Shown here: in pieces, positions 19,801-27,170 of the stretch
Numbering within the stretch: position 1 is the first letter of the stretch
Layout: each line of letters begins with the position of its first letter
From: Desulfobacteraceae bacterium
GTDB taxonomy: Bacteria; Desulfobacterota; Desulfobacteria; Desulfobacterales; Desulfobacteraceae
Length of the DNA stretch: 48,329 nt
Assembly (NCBI GenBank): GCA_024225635.1
Contig: JAAEMK010000093.1
Coordinates: 1-48,329, forward strand
Direction of reading: 5' to 3'
Position numbers and translations under genes: made by a program
The notes under the pieces: generated by a model
Seen by the model: only the letters and a program-made list of their open reading frames with translations
Told to the model about the DNA's origin: nothing
The model's database searches: none

Positions 19801-20515
19801 CGCTCTTTTTTGGCAGGGCTGAAAGCGGAATATTGAACCGCTGGAGCTGCCGGAAGTCGAACCCCAGGCGCACCGGGCTTATCCAGCGAACGGGGATATC
19901 GGAAACAGGCGTACCGGCAAGGATCTCAAGGGCCTGTGCCGCCGCATCAACGCCATGCTGATAGCCGTCGGTCAGATCCCCACCCACAATACCGTGGCCG
20001 AGGCTTGGATTGGAGGCGCCGTAAACCGGGACCAGCGCACGGTCGCACACATATTGGGCCCCCCTGTCAAACCCGCAGAACACCACCGGTGTGCTTCCAA
20101 AGATCTCCTCTCCCCGTTCCTTTAGAAAAGCAAAGGCGTTATTGTTCGAGGATATAATGACATCGCAGGGGTAATTAAGATTCTTCTTTTTCAACAGATC
20201 GGCGAAAAGCTGAAGATACGCCTCGTCAAACCCACGTTTGGCATCCATATATTCCACGTGCAGGGCAACATTCTTCCCAACCAGTGTTTCTTCCACCCCG
20301 CGGGTAATCTCATCGGTCCAGCCGTACCCCTTGTGATAGGAGTTAAGAAGCAGCGCATGCTTTGTCCGGTCCGCCGGTCCGGCCTCCGCCCTATTGCAGA
20401 AGCCGCGCAAAAGCAGAATCAGCGTGGCAAGACATACATAATAAAGGATTTTCCGACCCAGCGGTCCAGCGTAATTTCGCCCATACCCATGTGCAGATTT
20501 CAGCGTCCAGTCCAT
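16850..20515 (-). CDS. Large hybrid sensor kinase (ABC-binding-like sensor, PAS, GAF, kinase, receiver)
   Basis: A 1221-residue membrane hybrid kinase. Order: signal/TM helix about 22-37; an extracytoplasmic domain related to ABC substrate-binding proteins (LLLNSYHKGYGWTDEITRG, DVIISSNNNAFAFL, VVFCGFD, PVYGASNPSLGHGIVGG, FDFRQLQRFNI); TM about 254-277; PAS (about 288-410); GAF (about 425-590); two more PAS (about 605-855); HisKA near 870 (LTGGIAHDFNNLLG); HATPase (GTGLGLA); C-terminal receiver (LLFSDVLMPGG). The sensor is shorter than relatives I recall: the stretch between VVFCG and PVYG is only about a dozen residues instead of about 110. The frame is intact. The signal is unknown. Confidence 0.9.
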   Translation of the reverse strand: MDWTLKSAHGYGRNYAGPLGRKILYYVCLATLILLLRGFCNRAEAGPADRTKHALLLNSYHKGYGWTDEITRGVEETLVGKNVALHVEYMDAKRGFDEAYLQLFADLLKKKNLNYPCDVIISSNNNAFAFLKERGEEIFGSTPVVFCGFDRGAQYVCDRALVPVYGASNPSLGHGIVGGDLTDGYQHGVDAAAQALEILAGTPVSDIPVRWISPVRLGFDFRQLQRFNIPLSALPKKSEVLYRPASFYLQHKGLVWNLILVFGLMATALLGLCYGLVRSRRTEQAQKKYRNLFTTSEDAILLGNTEQGFLDCNPAALKMFAVPSKDAFHLLAPADLSPEFQPDGAYSADLMKIVDAMCLEHGSCYFEWLFRGVDGREFPSTILATRMELGGRTIFQGTVRDVTGRKRAEEALRQRLDYQHGLGECIAALAELGDPGDKLSRVTEILRNVVDVSRAYIFRNEDDPELGVCMNQVHESCAGNTEPQIDNPRFRHLPYNFTSLPLLAALQEKKTVARLAAELPEPERGLMEVQGVLSFLVLPIHVGEHLWGFIGFDDCETPRRWQEEDIRILSSIAHAIGAAILRWEAVEALQVERAQLLSIFDSIDEVVYVSDPETNKLLYVNQTVKNALNRDPVGEPCYKVFQGLDSPCDFCNNEIILKQKPEPYRWEYHNTTHNKTFAIVDRIIRWPDGRDVRFELAIDITERRRAEESLKKSEERFELAMSVANEGIWDWELETGKDLFDARYYTMAGYEPGEFPGVLEEWEKRVHPDDFGNAQNAIDMYLAGKAPAYKAEFRFKKKDGAWMWVLAKGKVVSRDAEGKPVRFVGTHTDITELKQAEKALRRAQKMEAVGQLTGGIAHDFNNLLGVIIGNLDLLKLHAGTNKKARKRIGAASRAAMRGADLTRQLLGFSRRQAEHVAATDINRVIREMGNLIGRSLTPEVVVEYRLEENPWLTGIDLGDFEDVLLNLVLNARDAMPGGGRLTIETANRILNTDPCATISDAPPGEYVQLTVGDSGSGISAENLERIFEPFFTTKPQGKGTGLGLAMVFGFVERSGGYIKASSELGVGTRFRLYLPRTEGEPARPLEGGADQSATLPLGCETLMVVDDEAELLTLARTTLEPLGYRVMTASNGHQALARLAEEPGVDLLFSDVLMPGGINGYELAEAACARYPHLKVLLTSGFTAKAKDTGAGIRFGSNLLNKPYTQAEMANRVRALLGEKS

Positions 20516-20677
20516 GCCATGTCCTTTTTAGTGTATCCGGCAGCCGGTTGAACATCCATTCAGGGTCCATCGCCTACCCGGATTTCCGGGGCTTGAATTG
20601 TTCTGAGGATAGGTGCTTGCTTTTTCTATTAAAACGAATAGAACACAAAGAGAACATTATTTCAAGAAATGATGCTG

Positions 20678-20719
20678 AAAAAAAAAGCCCCTGCCGGGAA
20701 CGGTCTCCCGGCAGGGGCT
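20678..20719 (-). terminator. Rho-independent terminator of the FadL-like gene
   Basis: A perfect 14-bp stem (20686-20699 with 20706-20719, 6-base loop) is followed on the minus strand by nine T (20678-20686, the first of which pairs as the last stem base). It starts 20 bases after the porin stop. Textbook structure. Confidence 0.93.
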
Positions 20720-20738
20720 AATAATTCAAGAAACTGTA

Positions 20739-22061
20739 TTAAAAGGTATAGCTGAGGCTGAGGCCGCATCCCCAGAGAATACCTTCATTGCCGAAGTGCA
20801 CGCCCACGGTGTCCGGGGGAACGTCAAGACCAACCTGGGCGGCGCCTCCCTGGACAATCGGGCCGTAAACGTGGTTGAGTTCATTACTGTCACCGCGAAC
20901 ATTGCGAACCGAGGAACTTCTGACATGCTGGACTACGCCGTCCAGGTGCCACTTGTCGGTGATGTCCCAGCCAAAACCGAGGTTGTAAACGTTACGGTCG
21001 GTGTCGGGCCAGCCCAGGTCAAAGGTCTGGTTGGGCACCGGTGTGGGATCATAGGTATAACCGCTTCGAAGGGCAAAGCTATCAGTGAGCTTCCATTCCA
21101 GACCGATTTTATACTGGATCTCATTGTTCCAGTCGCGATCGTGATGAAAAGTCTGTCCGCTGGATATATTTTCCACCTGCTCGTCCAGGATGCCCCAGCG
21201 GGTCCAGGTCATGTCAAACTCAACGGAAAGATCCTTGGTGGCAAAATATCGAACACCTGCCTGAACACATTCGGGATGGTCATAATCCATGGTGACCTCA
21301 CCGGTCTTTGTTCCGTTCATCAACACATCCCCTTTGAAATCGGCATCGGTCCGGCTTCGGTAGGTCAGTCCAAGGGAAACCTGATCAATGGGACGATACA
21401 TGACGCCAACGTTGAAGGACCAATTGAAATCGTCTTCGGATTCAAGCGCCAGGTGAGTAGGATTCGGGCCCATCTGGGGATTTGGCGGATAGGTCTTGCC
21501 GGCATCGGAAATGGATTTACCAAGGCTGACACCAACTCCCACGGCAAGCTTGTCTGAAATCTTATACCCGAATGCAGGGGTCACCACCGTGCGGACAAAC
21601 TTGGACTCCCAGGCGTAGAGGGCAGCGGGATTTTTAGTGTAGTCCTTGTCCCACTGAAGATGAAGGCCGTAGGGAGCGTAAGCGGCGATGCCGAAACTCC
21701 ATTTATCGTTGATGGGCATGGCAAACCCCATGGTGGGATTGATAATGGGATCGCAGTCCGACTCAAAATCCTTGGGGCCGGTATTGAAGTTCTGACCGGG
21801 GTACTTCGAGGAGGTGAGCTTGAAATCGGTTATTTCCACCTTGGCATCATACACCATAACCCCGGTGGTCACCACCGGCTTCTTGATAAGGGTCAGACCG
21901 GCAGGGTTGTAGTACACAGCAAAAGGATCGTTGGCATGGGCTGCCACGGCTTCCCCCTGGGAGGTGGCGTTTGCGCCGACACCAAAGGTTTGGACAAGAC
22001 CCGCATGGCTCTCGGATGCAGCGAGGAGAACAACTGTCAATAACAGAACTAACTTTTTCAC
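20739..22061 (-). CDS. FadL/OmpP1-type outer-membrane transport protein
   Basis: A 440-residue beta-barrel that should let hydrophobic molecules (long-chain fatty acids, hydrocarbons) cross the outer membrane. It has a signal peptide (MKKLVLLLTVVLLAASESHA), the FadL NPAG motif in VYYNPAGLTLIK, alternating barrel strands throughout, and a C terminus ending in LSLSYTF, the usual BamA-recognised aromatic end. It starts with GTG; AAGGAAGG lies upstream. It stands alone with its own terminator. The large upstream gap probably holds its promoter. The exact ligand is not evident. Confidence 0.93.
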   Translation of the reverse strand: MKKLVLLLTVVLLAASESHAGLVQTFGVGANATSQGEAVAAHANDPFAVYYNPAGLTLIKKPVVTTGVMVYDAKVEITDFKLTSSKYPGQNFNTGPKDFESDCDPIINPTMGFAMPINDKWSFGIAAYAPYGLHLQWDKDYTKNPAALYAWESKFVRTVVTPAFGYKISDKLAVGVGVSLGKSISDAGKTYPPNPQMGPNPTHLALESEDDFNWSFNVGVMYRPIDQVSLGLTYRSRTDADFKGDVLMNGTKTGEVTMDYDHPECVQAGVRYFATKDLSVEFDMTWTRWGILDEQVENISSGQTFHHDRDWNNEIQYKIGLEWKLTDSFALRSGYTYDPTPVPNQTFDLGWPDTDRNVYNLGFGWDITDKWHLDGVVQHVRSSSVRNVRGDSNELNHVYGPIVQGGAAQVGLDVPPDTVGVHFGNEGILWGCGLSLSYTF

Positions 22062-22594
22062 CTTTCTACCTTCCTTTCTTTGTTAAACATTAATAATGCA
22101 GCAACATTGAAGATCTACGAAGTAAACAGCGTTATCTTCAACGGCACAACTATTCCTTATATAGCAATAAGACTTGATGGGGAGGAATACTATGCATAGC
22201 AATTCCTTCTGTCAACAAAAAAGCAACAATTGATCTAATTTTAGAATTACCGTTCTACCAGCGATCCATAACAGACTGATAAATCATACAAATAGGACAT
22301 TTTTCATTCCCAAACCAGACCACGTCATCGACAAAATCAACACTGCTCCACTCCATGACTACCATTCACGAACTAGAAAAATAGTTCTCCGTGACAACCA
22401 GTGAACAGACGGTTTTTACCATGGGAGACGAAGTACGACGCCTGGCCTGCCGGACAGTTAAGGACATGAAGGCGGGAATGCCGATCAGTCGACATTCTTC
22501 GGAAATTCATTTTTTAGGGCGGGATTGGTTTCCCCAGGCTGACGTGCTGAATCGTTATAAAAGGATCGGGAATTGGGAAGGTTCAGGATTGGAT
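22062..22594. other. Gene-poor gap between the porin and glpX
   Basis: About 530 bases with no convincing gene. The half next to the porin is A+T-rich and presumably contains its promoter. A long frame on the + strand from 22391 runs antisense into glpX and has no family resemblance, so it is not called. Confidence 0.6.
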
Positions 22595-22632
22595 TGCTGC
22601 CGGGGGAAGAGAACGATCTTTCCCCGGCAGCA
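22595..22632 (-). terminator. Hairpin after glpX
   Basis: A 16-bp stem with one G-T pair and a 6-base loop begins about 30 bases after the glpX stop. No U tract follows on the minus strand, so it may stop transcription only weakly or protect the mRNA end. Confidence 0.6.
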
Positions 22633-22663
22633 AAACAGGTCACCCCGGACAGGGTGGGAAGGA

Positions 22664-23650
22664 TCAGGAGTCGTACTTAACCGAGCTGAAGCCCATCAGT
22701 TTGTCCCAATTGTGCCTGGACTCGATGAACCGCACGGTGCCGGTCTTTCCGCGCATGCACATGGAATGGGTGACGGCGCCGGAGCCCGTATAATGGACGC
22801 CGGGAATAAAGGTGCCGCCGGAGATGCCGGTGGCGGCAAAATAGACATCATCGCTCTTGACCAGGGAATCCACCGTATGGGTCTGCTTAAGGTCCAGGCC
22901 AAACTCCATGACCGCCTTTTTCTCCGCTTCAAGCTGGGGATCGAAACTGGATAGCATCTCGCCGCCAAGGGCCTTGATGGCGCAGGCCGCAAGCACGCCC
23001 TCGGGGGTTCCGCCGGTGCCCATCATCAGGTCCACCTCGCAATCGGGATTTACCGCCATGAGGGCTCCTGCCACGTCCCCGTCCGTGTGCAGCTGGATCC
23101 GGGCCCCGGCGTCCCTGATATCCTTGATCAACCCCTGGTGCCGGGGCTTATCCAGAACAAAGACCACAAGATCGGTCACATCCTTGGACAGGGCCTCCGC
23201 GACCTTTGCGAGGTTATCACGGACCGGTGCGTCAAGATCGACCACCCCTTTTGCGGGCGCAGGCACCACCAGCTTTTTCATGTAATAGCTGGGACCGGGA
23301 TCGAGCATGGCCCCGGCCGGGGCCGCACTGACCACGGCAATGGCGTTGGGCCGCCCCGTGGCCAGAAGGTTGGTTCCTTCAACAGGGTCCACGGCGATGT
23401 CCACCTTGAGGCCCTTGCCGCTGCCCAGCTTTTCTCCGTTGTAGAGCATGGGAGCGTTATCCTTCTCCCCCTCGCCGATGATGACGGTTCCGTCAATATC
23501 AAGAGCCTTGAACGATACGCGCATGGCCTCAACCGCCGCCTGGTCGCCGCTCTCCTTGTCCCCCTTGCCAAGCCATCGGGCCGACGAGAGCGCTGCGGCT
23601 TCGGTGGTTCGAACAAGGTCAAGGGCAAGATTTCTCTGTGGTGCTTCCAT
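22664..23650 (-). CDS. glpX: Fructose-1,6-bisphosphatase class II (GlpX)
   Basis: Gluconeogenic enzyme that removes the 1-phosphate of fructose 1,6-bisphosphate. The 328-residue protein has the metal/phosphate motifs GEGEKDNAPML and DPVEGT, and GTGGTPEGVLAACAIKALGG typical of GlpX. The ATG at 23650 is chosen because AAGGAG lies exactly 6 bases before it; an upstream frame extension (MKLKEII) contains that ribosome site and is not translated. It appears monocistronic with a hairpin downstream. Very secure. Confidence 0.96.
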   Translation of the reverse strand: MEAPQRNLALDLVRTTEAAALSSARWLGKGDKESGDQAAVEAMRVSFKALDIDGTVIIGEGEKDNAPMLYNGEKLGSGKGLKVDIAVDPVEGTNLLATGRPNAIAVVSAAPAGAMLDPGPSYYMKKLVVPAPAKGVVDLDAPVRDNLAKVAEALSKDVTDLVVFVLDKPRHQGLIKDIRDAGARIQLHTDGDVAGALMAVNPDCEVDLMMGTGGTPEGVLAACAIKALGGEMLSSFDPQLEAEKKAVMEFGLDLKQTHTVDSLVKSDDVYFAATGISGGTFIPGVHYTGSGAVTHSMCMRGKTGTVRFIESRHNWDKLMGFSSVKYDS

Positions 23651-23754
23651 TATTATCTCCTTAAGTTTCATGGATGATCAAATCATTGAATTCACGCCAT
23701 GAATACCATTTTTCAGCGCCCCTGGAAACCGTGTTTTTCAAACCGGAAAAAGAT

Positions 23755-24129
23755 TTACCCCCTCAGCAAAACAGCCATGGCATGTTTCAGGGTATAGCGC
23801 CCCCGGGAGCCCCGGGGGATATGGGAACCAGAGGCGCTGCCGCGGATGCAGGCCCGGCCGTTAAGAGAAGCACTGCCGTTATCGGAGGCGCCGGCGGAAC
23901 ACAGCGGGGACGGCTTCATTGCCGCAGCTTCTTCAAGGGAGTGTTGTCCGGACATTTCGAACCGCCTTGCCATCATCACCGAAGCCCCGTAAAAAAGGGC
24001 AAGCCCGCCCAGGTTGGTCCAGGGCATGTAAGGATTGTCACTACCGGCCAGAAGAAGACCCGTTACCCATAGGATGCCCGCCACCATCAACACCAGCTGC
24101 TCTTGAACCGTTTTCTTTTTCTGTTGCAT
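23755..24129 (-). CDS. Small membrane protein of unknown function
   Basis: 124 residues with a charged N terminus (MQQKKKTVQEQ) and two hydrophobic segments (about 12-29 and 39-53). The rest is polar, rich in Ser, Gly and Arg, with no recognised domain. GGGAG lies 7 bases before the ATG, which supports translation. The last 60 residues look unconstrained, so the frame might be extended past its original end. It lies between the S24 repressor gene and glpX on the same strand. I do not recognise a family. Confidence 0.5.
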   Translation of the reverse strand: MQQKKKTVQEQLVLMVAGILWVTGLLLAGSDNPYMPWTNLGGLALFYGASVMMARRFEMSGQHSLEEAAAMKPSPLCSAGASDNGSASLNGRACIRGSASGSHIPRGSRGRYTLKHAMAVLLRG

Positions 24130-24209
24130 TGCGCATCTCCCGTTGTGAACTTTTTAACCTAATGATGAAAAAACTAAACAATACCCATAAATTTTTTTGA
24201 CGACCGGTA

Positions 24210-24857
24210 CTACCTGTACTCCCGGCAGCTCCATACCACCTTGCCGATGATCCTCACCCGCTCCATCTCGTCCGTCTGGAGATAGATGGGACTGTAATCC
24301 CGGTTGTCACTGCACAACACCAGTTTATAGGGATGTTTCTCGATCCGCTTCACAAGGATCGTCTCTTCCACGCCAACGGCATAAATCGCACCTGCAAGGA
24401 TCTCGGTCTGGGACTGATCGATCAACACGGTGTCCCCTCCCCTGAGTTCCGGTTCCATGCTGTTGCCAAACACCTCCATGGCCACCATGGAATTCGCGGC
24501 CCCCTTGGTTGACAGCCACTTTGATTGAAACGAGAGGTAGCCGATCACATCCGACAGGGTATCAAAGGAGCCGCTGCCGGCCGACAGCCGGGCCATGACC
24601 TTGGGAATTTTCCTGAATTCCATATCCCGGGTGCTCTCCTGGTTGAGGAACACACTGCCAACCCCGCTTTCTATCCACACGGGATTGAGACCGAATTTTC
24701 GATAGAGTTTAACGATCCACTTGTCGGGAATCCGGTCTTTCTTTCGTGCGTGGGTGATGCCGGAGCGGTTGATGCCAAGGGCATCGGCAAGCTCTGTCTG
24801 GGAGCTTATGCCCGTCACTTCAAGAATTCTCTGTATCAAACCGTCAATTTTGTTCAT
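24210..24857 (-). CDS. CI-like transcriptional repressor with S24 peptidase domain
   Basis: A 215-residue LexA/CI-type regulator. The N-terminal helix-turn-helix (about 5-60, TELADALGINRSGITHARKK) resembles phage CI-repressor domains; the C-terminal S24 domain has the catalytic pair S133 (GNSMEPELRGGD) and K170 (ILVKRIEKHP). The Ala-Gly at 93-94 (LSAGSG) is a likely self-cleavage site. Repressors of this type are usually inactivated by RecA filaments after DNA damage. It is divergent from the membrane-anchored protein gene at 24966, with a 108-bp shared promoter region that probably contains its operator. No phage genes surround it. Confidence 0.92.
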   Translation of the reverse strand: MNKIDGLIQRILEVTGISSQTELADALGINRSGITHARKKDRIPDKWIVKLYRKFGLNPVWIESGVGSVFLNQESTRDMEFRKIPKVMARLSAGSGSFDTLSDVIGYLSFQSKWLSTKGAANSMVAMEVFGNSMEPELRGGDTVLIDQSQTEILAGAIYAVGVEETILVKRIEKHPYKLVLCSDNRDYSPIYLQTDEMERVRIIGKVVWSCREYR

Positions 24858-24928
24858 CTCCGACTCCTTTATGGGTTACTCTGTTTTATTTTTTCCCACA
24901 ACTGATGAAAAAGTGCAACATCTTTTTT

Positions 24929-24957
24929 TTGACTTTTTAAGAACACTCAGGTATGAA
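24929..24957 (+). promoter_or_regulatory. Candidate sigma-70 promoter toward 24966
   Basis: TTGACT at 24929-24934 and TATGAA at 24952-24957 are 17 bases apart. Transcription would start within a few bases of the ATG at 24966, which also lacks a ribosome site, so the mRNA could be leaderless. It lies between a repressor gene and its divergent neighbour and could be under that repressor. Confidence 0.4.
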
Positions 24958-24965
24958 CATAAACC

Positions 24966-25664
24966 ATGCTTGGGAAAAAGAAAAAAAAGGAAACAAAGTC
25001 GGACAAGGCCCCTGAAGCGAAAAAAACCGCCAGGGGAAAAAAGAAAGCAGCGGACGAGGCACCGAAGGCACCGGCAAAGCCGAAAAAGAAGTCCCGGTTC
25101 TCCGTAAAAAAGGCTTTTCTTATTGTAACCCTGCTCGCGGTCCTGGCATCGGCCGGATTCGCCGGCTACAGCCTTTTCTTTAAAAAGGAGACGGGCAGGA
25201 TCTATACTGCCCGGGCCCTGCCCCATGTCACCCTGCCCCAGGAGATGGTAAAATTCAGCTTTGATAAACTTCCCGATTTCTATGACACCCTGGTGCTGTT
25301 TAACAGGGAGATCGCCCTTCTGGACGGGGAGATCCAGCGGATAGAGACCATCGGCGCCACCTATCCGGACCAGTCGGGCATAGCGAACAAGGAAAAGAAG
25401 ATCTGGCAGGATGCACGGAAAAAGTGCGTTCAAAACTTTGCCAAGATCGAGAAAAGCGTCAAGGCCCTCTATGTCACCTTCCAGGTCAACCCGGAATCGG
25501 GGCTGGCCAGGCTGGAAGAGGAGAAGGCTGAACTTACCGCCGGAGCCAACGAGGCCCTGGAACCTGTGATTGCGCTTACGGAACGGATAAAGGCTACCCG
25601 GGAGGAGGTTCCCCAAGGGTTGGTCAAGGGTACCATCCACAAGCTTAAGAAAAAATTTATGTAA
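24966..25664 (+). CDS. Lys-rich single-pass membrane protein, function unknown
   Basis: 232 residues. Residues 1-48 are extremely basic and low in complexity (GKKKKKETK, PAKPKKKSRF), a single TM helix runs about 49-72, and the remaining 160 residues are probably extracytoplasmic and largely helical (FDKLPDFYDTLVLFNREIALLDGEIQRIETIG; LARLEEEKAELTAGANEALEPVIALTERIKATRE). The orientation would put the lysine tail in the cytoplasm, where it could touch membrane or nucleic acid. No family recognised. It is divergent from the S24 repressor gene and may be its target. No Shine-Dalgarno is visible before the ATG. Confidence 0.75.
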   Translation: MLGKKKKKETKSDKAPEAKKTARGKKKAADEAPKAPAKPKKKSRFSVKKAFLIVTLLAVLASAGFAGYSLFFKKETGRIYTARALPHVTLPQEMVKFSFDKLPDFYDTLVLFNREIALLDGEIQRIETIGATYPDQSGIANKEKKIWQDARKKCVQNFAKIEKSVKALYVTFQVNPESGLARLEEEKAELTAGANEALEPVIALTERIKATREEVPQGLVKGTIHKLKKKFM

Positions 25665-25673
25665 TCACTAAAC

Positions 25674-25770
25674 GGGGTCAGGCTTTCCTTATTGGCCATT
25701 TTATTCGTTAGCCATAGAATAAGACAATAAGAAAAGCCTGACCCCGCTTGCATGAGAAAAGCCTGACCCC
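25674..25770. repeat. GGGGTCAGGCTT palindromic repeat, copy A
   Basis: A 22-bp inverted repeat with one mismatch (about 25673-25694 and 25725-25746) begins GGGGTCAGGCTT, and a further half-site, GCCTGACCCC, follows at 25761-25770. It fills the gap between two convergent genes. The core motif recurs at 30,720-30,829, so this is a dispersed REP-like element; it may also terminate both genes. Confidence 0.8.
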
Positions 25771-25772
25771 CG

Positions 25773-27170
25773 TTATACTTGCCGGAGCCGTTCAGTAATC
25801 CGGTTCACCATGGCGGTTCTTGCCTCATCCCTCCGCCTGCCGGTTCCGGCCAGGGTTTTCTTGAAGAACTCGTTGCAGATCTTTTTGGTTTCTTTGTCCC
25901 AGGCCTGTATCACCCCGGCGTCTTTTGCCTCCCCCTTGTCATGGTCATTGTAATCCCTGCGGCCGTGGGCCCAGTTGATCACCGAAGAGTAAAAGAGAAA
26001 GGCCCTGTCCAGGAGAACATACATGAACTGGGCATTCGGGGCCGGCCGGACAATGATCTGATCCTTGCCAAGCCGGACCCCCTTCAGCTTTAGTCCCGCG
26101 ATGCGGCTGCCCCCCAGGATGGCGGCGGCGGCACCGGCGACCCCGCCCAGGGTGGAAAAGATGCCAAAGGTCAGCCCCGCGGCCGCCGTGTCCACGATCG
26201 CCCCGGCCCCGGCCCCGGCAACACCGGCAGCCACGGCCACCTCCTTCGGGCTGAGACCGAGAAACTTCCAGGTGGTTTCACTGAAGAGGTCTTCGTTGAG
26301 GAGGGAATTCCGGGGCAGCTTCACATTAAAAATGTTGTGTTTAAATAGCCGCCGGATGTCGGCATGGGCATTGTTCTCGATCCCTTTGACCTTGTTGAGG
26401 AACTTTTTTTCCAGTTCAGCCCTGAGCGCTTTGGGGTCCGCCCCCTCCCCAAGGGTTCCTTCGCTTGTGGCGCCCAGGATCTCCTCGACCATGGTGACAA
26501 TGATCAGGGAGGTATGCTCCATGCGGTGCCCCCAGTTCCGCTTAAACGCATGGATCACCCGGGTAAGGGCCTCCTGCCAGTCCTGGTCCACGCTCTTCAG
26601 GCACTCCAGGAGCTCGATCCGTTCCCTGTAGGTGGCCCGGTGGGCATTGAATTCCCGGATGCTGTTGAAGGTGCGGCGGAACTCGTTCTTCCAGGCGTCA
26701 AGATAGAGGGTGTCATCCTCCTTGCAGTTGATGATGGACATGCGGGGACGGCCGGTGAGCCTCAGGATCTCCATCTCGGCCCTGTCATCCCCCCTCACGG
26801 GCCGTGAGCCGTCAACCACATAGATGATGCCGGCCCCCCGGGCCACCGGGCTTAGAAGCTCGCACTCGTCCCGGAAGGAAGGGTCATCCCTGTGGGCCTC
26901 GATAAAGGCCTCCACCATCCCGTCCTGGGAACCTTTGTAGTTCTCGAACCAGCGAAGGGTCTGTTTCGGGTTCTGGAATCCCGGGGTGTCGGTGAACCGG
27001 ATCACCTCGGTCCTGTCTATGGTCACGGGAAAGGTCTGGCAGTGGACCGTCTCCCCGGGATAGGGGCCGATCCTGACCCTGTCGTTTTCCGCCAGGGTCG
27101 ATACCACCGAGGATTTCCCCTCGTTGGGATGCCCCAGGATGGCAAATTCGGGAACGTCTTTTACACTCAT
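25773..27170 (-). CDS. DUF3482-type membrane-associated GTPase
   Basis: 465 residues. The N-terminal G domain has G1 GHPNEGKSS (13-21), G3 DTPGF near 61 and a G4-like NCKED near 147. The C-terminal half is DUF3482, with a Gly/Ala-rich hydrophobic region (VAVAAGVAGAGAGAIVDTAAAG, GGVAGAAAAILGG) that may insert in or contact the membrane. It overlaps the preceding DUF2868 gene by ATGA, an association I recall as conserved in Pseudomonas and other proteobacteria. Function of the pair is not established. The stop lies at the edge of a REP-like repeat. Confidence 0.88.
   Translation of the reverse strand: MSVKDVPEFAILGHPNEGKSSVVSTLAENDRVRIGPYPGETVHCQTFPVTIDRTEVIRFTDTPGFQNPKQTLRWFENYKGSQDGMVEAFIEAHRDDPSFRDECELLSPVARGAGIIYVVDGSRPVRGDDRAEMEILRLTGRPRMSIINCKEDDTLYLDAWKNEFRRTFNSIREFNAHRATYRERIELLECLKSVDQDWQEALTRVIHAFKRNWGHRMEHTSLIIVTMVEEILGATSEGTLGEGADPKALRAELEKKFLNKVKGIENNAHADIRRLFKHNIFNVKLPRNSLLNEDLFSETTWKFLGLSPKEVAVAAGVAGAGAGAIVDTAAAGLTFGIFSTLGGVAGAAAAILGGSRIAGLKLKGVRLGKDQIIVRPAPNAQFMYVLLDRAFLFYSSVINWAHGRRDYNDHDKGEAKDAGVIQAWDKETKKICNEFFKKTLAGTGRRRDEARTAMVNRITERLRQV

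Noticed and set aside
22391-22954. 187-residue + strand frame overlapping the end of glpX
   Set aside because: Half of it is antisense to the conserved glpX C terminus and the rest crosses the glpX hairpin. No ribosome site or family pattern.
24210-24857. Prophage remnant signalled by the CI-like repressor
   Set aside because: No phage structural, replication or integrase genes lie nearby; S24 regulators also occur as chromosomal SOS-type repressors.
24876-25640. Long minus-strand frame opposite the Lys-rich membrane protein
   Set aside because: It is an antisense shadow of a frame with a clear TM protein layout. The translation shows only hydrophobic low-complexity runs made by poly-Lys codons and has no family signal.
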